A stretch of 64,000 nucleotides of DNA from Closterium sp. Naga37s-1 (taxonomy: Eukaryota; Streptophyta; Zygnematophyceae; Desmidiales; Closteriaceae), in contig CANJKZ010000078.1 in the NCBI GenBank assembly GCA_947471745.1, forward strand, positions 2,856,501-2,920,500, written 5' to 3'. Every line of letters begins with the position of its first letter. Positions within the stretch are counted from its first letter, which is position 1. The notes under the pieces are model-generated. The model was not told the DNA's origin. It searched no databases and was given only the letters and a program-made list of their open reading frames with translations. Shown one piece after another: positions 54,001 to 61,760 of the stretch. The position numbers and the translations under genes were made by a program.

Positions 54001-54088
54001 GTTGCGTCGAGATGGTTTCAACGTCGACAGGAAGCGGTCCTACCGCTGCCTGCCGTAAAGGCGTTGTCATCGACGAATCGTTCTCCAT

Positions 54089-54568
54089 CAGTGCCTACCA
54101 GAAAGCTCTCGTTGCCGTAGCACTGGCCTAACTGACAAAAACGATGTTACTGCTGCTCCCAGTTTAGGATTTCATTGAAACCGTTGTTGGGCTGATAACC
54201 CTTCCCTTACAGGTGTCCTCAAGGCCCTGGTCTTTGACGTGGCGGTCATCTGTTGACGTGACCCCTTTGATGGCGACTTACGTAACTCGTCGCTTGTCCG
54301 ACAGCGACGTCTCGCTCGACCGTCGAAGTGATCGGTCGACCGCAGTTGACGGCGCCGTCGATTGTGGTCGTCGGCCGGTTGCGAAACCCGTTACCACTCA
54401 CGTCGACCGATAGTGCGGCATGTCAGGCGACGTAGATGGCGACGCCAGGCGCTGTCACCCGTCTTGTCGGGGGTGCACAGTGCTCGACGGCGATTGGCCA
54501 ATGCCCGTCGAGTAGTGCTCGATCGATGTCTCCGAAAATGCAAGAGTACGGTTGTCATATATATGCAT
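54089..54568. other. Intergenic stretch, no gene recognised
   Basis: About 480 bases upstream of the Crypton-like gene, unusually dense in GTCGA/TCGAC words (54295-54420). No open frame of coding quality. It may hold that gene's promoter or the end of a mobile element. Confidence 0.4.
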
Positions 54569-54572
54569 TTAA

Positions 54573-54926
54573 AGCCAGGATCTCAAGTAAGAGAAATTGG
54601 GATCAATTGCAAAACAGTTGACGCTCAGTTACCCCGTTTCTGTATGCGAAGTAGACTGGTTGGCTAGGCAGTTTGGCGTGCGACACTCCCAAGCTTTTGC
54701 CCCAGCACCAAATGCAAAACAATTTCAGAAACATGAGACTGTCGGCAAATTTGTGGCATTCTAGCTTCGGATCCGAACCAAACTCCATGCCTACAAGGTT
54801 CGGACACACACAAACGAGTTCAGTTTCCTTCGCACCCCTCGCTGCACCCCTCGCACCTCGTCGACCAATCGCGGCCAAGCTCCAACCATCAACTGCAAAA
54901 CATTTGTGGTACTTGAGATCCTGGCT
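54573..54926. mobile_element. MITE 1, TTAA target site
   Basis: A 354-bp non-coding element bounded by a perfect 17-bp terminal inverted repeat AGCCAGGATCTCAAGTA (54573-54589; reverse complement at 54910-54926) and flanked on both sides by TTAA (54569-54572, 54927-54930). TTAA duplications are the hallmark of piggyBac-group transposases. No ORF. Confidence 0.75.
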
Positions 54927-54930
54927 TTAA

Positions 54931-55355
54931 AACCGGGGTGCACATTCAGCTGAATGTGCATCAAAGGTTATCCCTTAGACTGAGTGGGTTACGAGGTGTG
55001 CTTTCAACCCCTTCAAGTCGAAATTCGTTTCCCCCCTCCCCCGCAATTTCGTTTCCCCACGCCCCCGCAATTTCATTTCCCCCTCCCCGTCGAAATTCGT
55101 TTCCCCCCTCCCCCGCAATTTTGTTTCCCCCCTCCCCCGCAATTTCGTTTCCCCCCCCTCCCGCCAATCTGTTTCATCCCTCCCGCCATTCGGTTTCACC
55201 CACACTTGCCATTTCACCCCCTCCCGCCACCTACGAAATGCCCGAAGCTCTAGCGGAATCATTTTTTTGTCGCCCCTCGTGAGCCAATCACTGTTTTTCT
55301 CCAAACCCCCTTCCCAACATCTCAAGCCGAACCGCGTTGAATGTGCACCCTGGTT
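54931..55355. mobile_element. MITE 2, abutting MITE 1 at a shared TTAA
   Basis: A 425-bp element with an 18-bp terminal inverted repeat AACCGGGGTGCACATTCA (54931-54948; one mismatch to the reverse complement at 55338-55355), flanked by TTAA at 54927-54930 and 55356-55359. The left TIR is followed by an inverted copy of itself (TGAATGTGCA), giving a 22-bp palindrome at 54939-54960. A pyrimidine-rich minisatellite of ~28-bp units (TTTCCCCCCTCCCCCGCAAT) fills 55020-55190. No ORF. Confidence 0.75.
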
Positions 55356-55646
55356 TTAAGAATACGACATTGAGACGGGGATTCGGAGGGATTTTTCGCC
55401 TGGCCAGGCAGGATTTTCGGGGTGACCCGAGGAATTCGGAGGGTTTTCGGATTTGCCCCGAAATCCCTTGTGCCAGGACCCGTGGGGCGGCATGTGCTGA
55501 CGTCACACGTCCCTATGTTACTGGGAAGCTCGTAGGGATGCGTACCTTATCCATCCGCACTTAATTTTCTTGTTTTGATTTTAGTACCTCGTGATTCCAA
55601 TCGATCTAAGCGGTTCGATTTAGTCCGTTAGATTGTCCTCTCCCCA

Positions 55647-56216
55647 ATGACGACGCCTATCGCCGTGCGACACACCCCACACGCGTCGCCGCCACTCGCT
55701 CAACGGCGTGCCGCATCTCTGTCGACGCGTGTCGTCGCGTTCTCTTCCAGGCGAGAACTAGCCGTCCGATGCCGCCGCCAATCGCAGCAAAGCGTTTCAT
55801 TGCGACAACCGGGTCCCGCGTCTAGGCGGTCCGTGCGGGCAGCGGCGGCGGCGGCGGAGGGGAAGGATGGGGAGGCGCAGCTGTCGGCGGAGGAGGCGGA
55901 GGAGGCGCAGGACCTGAGGGACATTCACGACATCGTCGAGGTGATTTGCGTCGCCTAGGCCGTTCACGGCATTCGCGACATTAGCGCCAGCTGCGAGCTC
56001 AGAGATGGGCGGAGGTTAGGATTGCGAGTGCAGGGTCGTGCCTAGTACGGGCCTCAGTCGAACTCTCCTTGGTGGTCCCCTCCGCCGAACCGCTCACGCC
56101 TCCAACCGGCGCATTCCGTGCTGCCCGCGCGTCTTGCCATTCCGGTCTCACCTTGGGGTCGGGCTTGCCGTGTTGAGCCTTGCGGTTCATCTGATTCGCC
56201 CATCCATTCCTCTCTG

Positions 56217-56252
<36 letters not shown>

Positions 56253-58179
56253 TGGCAGACCATCGAGTTGCTCAAGGAGCGTCGCGACATGACGGTTCAG
56301 GAGGTGCGTTTCCTAGTCTGGCGGCTTGGCGCGACTCACATGTGTCGCCGTCGTTGTCCGTAATTGTCCGGCCATGTCCGTAACTTCCTTCCTCGTCCGT
56401 CCACAGTCCTCATTGTCCGTCGTCCGTCCGCTGCCCACATTTCACTTCCCCCTATTGCACGCCAATCTCTCCGCCTTCCGCGCGCCGGCTGACGTCACGC
56501 GCGCAGATCCGGCTGGTGCTGATGATCGAGGACCCGCGCGAGGCGGAGCGGCGGCGGCAGATGGGCATCGAGAATGAGAGCGGGTGCTCCCGCGACGAGA
56601 TCGCTGACGCCTTCCGCGAGGTGTGTGGGGGGTGGGGAGAGAGGGGAGGAGAGAGGTGGGGGAGTGTGTTGGGGACAGGGGTTGGTTACTGAGGAAACTC
56701 TGGGGCTTTACGCGCCGATGCCTCCTCAAGGAGGGGCGGCGGGGAAGAGAAGTGGTGGGGGCGGGGTGTGGGAAGAGGGGGGAAGGATTGTGGGGAAGCC
56801 GTGGGGGAGTGGGGAGAGGTGGGGGCGGGGAGAGGGCGGAGAGAGGTGAGGGTTTGGGGGCTGGTTGGTGAGGAGAGTGTGAGGGGGATGCGCAGTGAGG
56901 GAACATTCTACGCTCGTATTCTGCTCGTCAAGTCCCCACCCCTGCCCGCTCCACTCCATCCTTTGCCGCGCAAGTGTGCACACCGTGCGTCATCCTCCAC
57001 CCTTAACCCCTCGTGCACACCGTGCCCTTTCCCCCTCTCCCCTCCCCCATCCCCTCCGTGCCCCCATCCATCCCCTCCGTGCCCCCATCCATCCCCTCCG
57101 TGCCCCCATCCATCCCCTCCGTGCCCCCATCCATCCCCTCCGTGCCCCCATCCATGCCCTCCGTGCCCCCATCCATCCCCTCCGTGCCCCCATCCATCCC
57201 CTCCGTGCCCCCATCCATGCCCTCCGTGCCCCCATCCATCCCCTCCGTGCCCCCATCCATGCCCTCCGTGCCCCCATCCATCCCCTCCGTGCCCCCATCC
57301 ATCCCCTCCGTGCCCCCATCCATGCCCTTGGTGTGCCGGCAGGTGTGTGAGGACCGGGTACCAGCGGACCGCATGGTGCTGCGCAAGCTGGCGCAGGACA
57401 TGCGCGACTGGCCGCGCCTAAGGGTGAGTGGGTGTGGGGACGAGGGGAGGGTATGCATGGCTTACGAGGAGGTGGTGGGGTGAGAGGGAGGGAGATGGGG
57501 TGGTATGAGGCGATGGGCTCAGACAAAATGGAAACCGTTTCCATTGTTCTCTCCCACGCCTCTCTCGCACCCCTCTATCCCCCACCTCTCTATCCCCCAC
57601 CCCTCTCTCCCACCCCTCTATCCCCCACCTCTCTATCCCCCACCCCTCTCTCCCACCCCTCTATCCCCCACCCCTCTCTCCCACCCCTCTATCCCCCACC
57701 CCTCTCTCCCACCCCTCTATCCCCCACCCCTCTCTCCCACCCCTCTATCCCCCACCCCTATCTCCCACCCCTCTATCCCCCACCCCTCTATCCCCCACCC
57801 CTCTCTCCCACCCCTGTATCCCCCACCCCTCTCTCCCACCCCTGTATCCCCCACCCCTCTCTCCCACCCCTCTATCCCCCACCCCTCTCTCCCACCCCTC
57901 TATCCCCCACCCCTCTCCCGCCACCACCAACTACCAATGCCAGGAGGAGCCAGCCCCCAAGGAGGAACTGGGCTTTGGTGACCAGCATACATCCCCTCTC
58001 CCCAACTCTCCTTCCGGATGCCTCCCCCTGACCCCCCTCTCCTCCCCTCCCCCATTTCCCCGTTTCCGCACCCCTCCCCCACGCCCTGCCAGGAGGAGCC
58101 AGCTGGCGAGGAGGCAGAGGGAGCACCTCGGGGCCAGCGGAAGTCACTGTATGCGCAGATCACGGACGTGGGGTTGTAG
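55647..58179 (+). CDS. Y3IP1: YCF3-interacting protein 1 homologue (photosystem I assembly), five or six exons
   Basis: Nuclear-encoded chloroplast protein that works with Ycf3 in photosystem I assembly. Exons: 55647-55940, 56259-56303, 56507-56620, 57343-57423, 58093-58179, all GT-AG, all phase 0, giving ~206 residues. Residues 1-70 are Ser/Arg/Ala-rich, as expected of a transit peptide (the ATG at 55647 is the first in frame), followed by an acidic Glu/Ala segment. The conserved core is [15 protein letters not shown] + [20 protein letters not shown] + [20 protein letters not shown] + RDWPRL, and the end is [12 protein letters not shown]. That matches Y3IP1 block for block, but the protein stops at DVGL whereas, as I recall, land-plant proteins continue a few dozen residues. 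A second copy of the exon-5 start (GAGGAGCCAGC, 57944) follows a good acceptor and may be a cassette exon. Introns 3 and 4 hold minisatellites. Confidence 0.8.
56216..56253. repeat. (TGCG)n microsatellite in Y3IP1 intron 1
   Basis: Nine or ten TGCG units ending five bases before the splice acceptor of exon 2, taking the place of a polypyrimidine tract. Confidence 0.9.
57040..57330. repeat. 21-bp minisatellite in Y3IP1 intron 3
   Basis: About 13-14 nearly perfect copies of CCATCCCCTCCGTGCCCCCA(T), with TCCATGCCC as the common variant. Unit length 21 is a multiple of three, so all frames stay open and give spurious Pro-Ser-Ile-Pro-Ser-Val-Pro peptides. The array ends just upstream of the exon-4 acceptor. 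Confidence 0.9.
57560..57925. repeat. Pyrimidine-rich minisatellite in Y3IP1 intron 4
   Basis: Alternating CTCTATCCCCCACCC and CTCTCTCCCACCC blocks, ~12-14 bases each, repeated about 27 times. One strand is almost pure pyrimidine, so triplex or H-DNA formation is possible. Confidence 0.9.
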
Positions 58180-59610
58180 GCCGCTGCCGCACAGCCCATC
58201 CGCCCTCCATGCCATCATGTGTGAGTGCTGCCTTGGACGCGTTTGCCACCATCCACGCAGCACAGGAGCACAGCCTGTGCGGTCAAGGAGGGGGCAAGAG
58301 GGGTCGTCCGGGCGGGTCAGGTTAGGAGCAAGACGTGCAGCAGGTAGGCTGGCTGTAGCAGGAGGTGGGTGGACACGATGGGCGTCAGGGGTGTGTGGGG
58401 TGTGGTAAGGCTGGCAGCAGGCCCAGTGTGGTGTGGTGGTGGAGAGCTGAGCTGACTCTATCTCGGAGATACATCCCTATTCACTCTATCGTGCACTATG
58501 AGGATTAACCCCACCTTGCGGGCTGCCTGCGCAGCCACGTGTACGATGTTGGTGTGGGTGGTGGTACGGTCAGGGCCAGCCTGGTCCCCTTCCTGGACTG
58601 GCTTGCTGTGACCGCCCAGTGCGTGCGCGTGCCCACTCCCCCCGTGCTTGCTCGCGCATCCGCCTCGCGCTGGTTGCCGAGGCATCGCGGGCCCTGGTGA
58701 AGTCGCCGCTAGATCCTGTGCCTTGTATCAAACCTGCCTCCAGTGATTCGGTTCTGTGCTCTCACTTGCCTCCTCTCGAAAGTACTGCCGTTGGGTCTAT
58801 CTTCACCCCGTTATCCCATGATCTCATGCTGAAGGGACAAAGGCAAGATTGTCACCCTTGTAAAAATGAGCAGGGGCCTGCAAGAAGTGTATCGGCTCGG
58901 CACTCTTGAACTGGGCACATCTCCACCCCATGTGCTCTGCCTTGTCTCGCCCCTCATCATCCCCGCCTTCCCTGCCCTTCCATGCACTGTCTGCATGCCC
59001 TGCATCACCCATCCCACCTCATTGCAGGCCCTATTTGGTAGGCAAAGAAACAAGCTGACAACTCGCATAACTTTGTTCCTTGCGGCGTTAGGTGGCTTCT
59101 CTTCACCCTCTTGTTCGTTGCATGCCACCACCTTGCATAATGAAATGCCCTTCTTTTCTGTATTGCAGCTGCTGGTTTTGTTTCGTTCCACCGTACCGTA
59201 TGTAGGTTTAACTGGTGTACATACCGTCATCGCCCGGATAGAAGGCTGTTGAATTGTGGACATGGGTGTCCTTCAAACGGGTGTTTGTCTGTTTTTTGTT
59301 ATGTACAGGAATGCATGATGTACTTATCGTAACAACTTTTAGGGTGCGTATAATATTGCGTGCATCAGAACATGTGTTGTTAGGGTAAATCGTAAGTTTA
59401 AACTGCTTTTAGAGCACATACATTCTTACATGCTCAGGAAGAATAAAATATCACAGAAATCAAATGAATTTATTTGTAAGGGCTTCTTCAACTGTTTCGA
59501 GTCAAAGCGTAGTGGACTGCGTCCTTCCAACACTAACGATTGTATGTTTCGCAATCGTGACTGGTGAACGCAGATCTTCTGCATTTGTCAGGAGATTCTT
59601 GATTGGTTGC
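58180..59610. other. Y3IP1-CURT1 intergenic stretch, no gene recognised
   Basis: About 1.4 kb presumably holding the Y3IP1 3' UTR and the upstream region of CURT1. Open frames of up to 150 codons occur on both strands but overlap one another and show no family signature. I see no RNA gene. Confidence 0.5.
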
Positions 59611-59640
59611 CATCCCCTCCCGAAAATTCGGGAGGGGATG
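59611..59640. promoter_or_regulatory. Perfect palindrome upstream of CURT1, with a half copy
   Basis: CATCCCCTCCCGAA, two bases, then its reverse complement: a 14-bp stem. The left arm recurs at 59672-59689 (CATCCCCTCCCGAAAATTCG). It lies 167-196 bases before the CURT1 start codon, where promoter elements would be. It could be a transcription-factor dyad or an RNA hairpin in the 5' UTR. Confidence 0.5.
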
Positions 59641-59806
59641 TCAGCACGCACAACCAATTTAGCGCATCGTTGCCATCCCCTCCCGAAAATTCGCCACAAC
59701 CCATGCCCATCTTGGTCTTCCTGCGACAACGTGCAAAATTTTCGAACCCTTGCACTGCATCCTTTCTCCACACCAGCCACTTCACCTGCGTGGTCTCACT
59801 GCAGCC

Positions 59807-60685
59807 ATGGCCTCCGCTGTAGCCTCCGTCGCCGCTGCCTCTTCTACCGCCATCACCTGCCAAGCCACTGCGTCTAGCAGGAATGGGTCCGCGAGGAGAA
59901 GATTCATGGGAGCCACTCTCCGTGTCTCCCCCGCAGCCAGAGGTACATAGCCGTTTCGTAGGCACAACTTTGCTGTCCCTTGTTTCCCTTCTAATGTCCC
60001 GATTCGCTCATCTCGCAGCCGTCCGCGCTGAGAAGCTGGCTGTCCGCGCGTCCTCGTCTGAGGAGCTCGGTGGAACCCAGAAGCAGATTCTCGAGGCGTT
60101 CTCGGGGGTGAAGGCCAAGGTACATGAGACTCCTTGCGTAATGATTGTAACTTGCATTCGTCGATATTGCGTTCGTCGAAATTTCGATTCAAACGACCTT
60201 GCATAATGATTGCAATTCTTCCTTGCAGTGGGACACCGTGGAGAACAAGCCCACCGTGCTGCTCTACACGGGCGGCGCCGTGCTCGCCTTGTGGATCACC
60301 AGCGCAGTCATGGGAGCTATCGACTCGCTGCCTCTGGTAGGCTCTCGCTCGTGCGACTTCTCTTTCACGCGCGCTCCCTGATCGCTCTTACACTGAGTCC
60401 TAAATCTCCTAATTTTTGTTATATGCCAGGTCCCGGATTTTCTGAAGCTGGTCGGCACTATCTATGGTGGCTGGTTCGTCTACCGCTACCTCCTCTTCGA
60501 GGTGAGCTTCCCAACAGAAAGAAATCAATTGGCTCAATCATTTTGCTTTAATTAGTTGGTGGTTATATCTGCTTGTTGTTTGCGACACCTCTCACGTCGT
60601 TTCTGTTGTAATATGGCAGGCGAGCCGGAAGGAACTGGCGACTCTGATTAACGACCTCAAGAACCAAATTGCTGATACGAAATAA
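59807..60685 (+). CDS. CURT1: CURVATURE THYLAKOID 1 protein, five exons, 160 residues
   Basis: Thylakoid membrane protein that oligomerises at grana margins and bends the membrane. Exons 59807-59942, 60019-60119, 60229-60336, 60430-60501, 60620-60685, all GT-AG; the first junction is phase 1, the rest phase 0. Residues 1-65 are a Ser/Ala/Arg-rich transit peptide (ATG 59807 is in good context, GCAGCCATGG). The mature part has the family pattern: an amphipathic helix before WDTVENKPTVLLYTGGAVLA, first membrane span ALWITSAVMGAIDSLPLVPD, then FLKLVGTIYGWWFVYRYLLF (second span), then C-terminal helix ASRKELATLINDLKNQIADT. Length equals land-plant CURT1 proteins. A likely polyadenylation signal AATAAA lies at 60759-60764. 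The only completely intact host gene in the window with full-length homology. Confidence 0.93.
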
Positions 60686-60958
60686 ACATACGGTATACGT
60701 TCAGGATGTATAATACCTCTCATTTTTAAAAGGATAACACGGTTCTGCACACTAACCAAATAAAGTCTACTTCTATGAGTGCACTAAGGCGTGCTAATGC
60801 ACTGGTGGTCTCACTGGGATAAACTATTCATCAGGGCACTAAGAGCGTATTTCTACACCTCGTATCAAGTGAACCCCAAACGCCTGGTAAAATTTGCAAG
60901 AGATTTCGGGTTTAGGGGAATTTTCAGTGGGAGCCTGATACCTAGGAGGCATAGGAAT
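60686..60958. other. CURT1 3' flank
   Basis: 3' UTR and flank of CURT1 with AATAAA at 60759-60764. Nothing else recognised. Confidence 0.6.
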
Positions 60959-61217
60959 TGTTAGAATTTGAAATGACTGAATACGATCTTAATACTTAGG
61001 ATGGTAGCTTCCTGTCGTAGCGGAAGTCTTGTATTAATTAAAGCTAGTTAAGGAGGCTTTATCTGGACTAGTGAAAGCCCATGTAGTGATACAGGATCAA
61101 TGTCTCTCAAATCAGATATATTATAAAATGACAAGCATACAGAATATATAGCTAGAGTGAAGTACCTTTTCGCCTGTTGAGATAATATCGAGACGTAAAG
61201 CACTTCAAGGAAATTCG
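60959..61217 (-). repeat. Diverged antisense LTR relic
   Basis: Starts TGTTAGAATTTGAA, the reverse complement of the end of the LTR at 61218-61575, and follows it over ~180 bases (blocks TTAGGATGGTA, TTCCTGTCGTAGCGGAAGTC, TATTATAAAATGACAA, ATATATAGCTAGAGT) with many substitutions and indels. The similarity fades after about 61165. It is an older solo or partial LTR of the same copia family in the opposite direction. Confidence 0.75.
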
Positions 61218-61575
61218 TGTAGTACAGTAAAGTACCGATAGGCTGACGTCAGCAAAGCGCTACGCGACCTAGGATGACGTCAGCACGTAGCTATAGACTT
61301 CGCGAATAGTTACGTACCGTTTCAAGATAAGAATAGCACAGTACAGTAGGCGAACAGGTACTTTACTCTAGCTATATATTTTGTACGTTTGTCATTTTAT
61401 AATATACCGGTATCTGATTTCAGAGACATTTGATCCTGAAACATATCACTACATAGACTTTATTAAGTCTAGACAAAGCCTTCACAACCGGCTTAACTCA
61501 TATAAGACTTCCGCTACGACAGGAAGTTACCATCCTAAGTAGTACGATCCTACAAACTCACTTCAAATTCTAACA
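61218..61575 (+). repeat. 5' LTR of copia element N
   Basis: A 358-bp LTR, TGTAGTACAGTAAAG to TTCAAATTCTAACA, with a primer-binding site TGGTATTGCGAGC immediately after (61576). It contains a repeated TGACGTCAGC word (61241-61250 and 61273-61282), which has the CRE/TGACG-motif core bound by plant bZIP factors. The 3' LTR is outside the window. Confidence 0.85.
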
Positions 61576-61630
61576 TGGTATTGCGAGCGTCTTAGGATAC
61601 TACAAACTTCCAACTACATACTCTACAACT

Positions 61631-61724
61631 ATGTCTGGATCTCCACGGTCCAACAACGGTTCTTCTGTTACGAGCCCATCACGCCCAACAGCGTCTCCAG
61701 CTGCTGATAATTCTAATCTGCAGC

Positions 61725-61760
<36 letters not shown>

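Larger units (their letters stand above)
50005..54088 (-). pseudogene. Crypton-like tyrosine recombinase gene, decayed
   Basis: Starts at ATG 54088 with a Ser/Thr/Pro-rich N terminus, acidic to 53340, in-frame TAG at 53333-53335, then a helical core domain to 52767. Introns at 52682-52766 and 51351-51424 join in phase. Downstream blocks follow the order of Crypton recombinases: DVYTEEQFRILVSDI; LRMILMADHMLGR-like RT region (LGRLISIRTIRYCNMF); TVKDNKLGHLYLTRHMDFQE; WSKKHLFFALFDKEKTEMPY; catalytic THIFRRSVAQ (HxxR), IAQLGQWDMNEMRRSYVIGI with the presumed Tyr nucleophile, PRPAIHASGF; then DYYIGRSKTKVPLKVLKAIE. A coiled coil (~51340-51200) and a Trp-rich tail (CNCETVRKAWSYWDGPSP) reminiscent of GCR1_C follow. 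Stops (all TAG or TAA) and at least two frameshifts (near 52378 and 51930) break it. A TRIM splits the last exon. Family call from motif order only. Confidence 0.6.

Noticed and set aside
45475-54088. Genome-wide TAR-to-Gln genetic code as in some ulvophytes
   Set aside because: CURT1 ends at TAA and Y3IP1 at TAG at the expected places, and the copia copies have TGA as well as TAR stops.
56990-57544. Open frames of up to 217 codons with MDGGTEG or PPSIPSV repeats
   Set aside because: They come from the 21-bp intronic minisatellite of Y3IP1; unit length divisible by three keeps all frames open.
57505-58031. [11 protein letters not shown]-type open frame, looks like an extensin or cell-wall protein
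   Set aside because: It is the intron-4 homopyrimidine array, lies between coding exons of Y3IP1, and has no signal peptide or SPPP glycomotifs.
58811-59263. 150-codon minus-strand frame between Y3IP1 and CURT1
   Set aside because: No recognisable domain, overlaps a plus-strand frame of similar length, and shows no codon or splice support.
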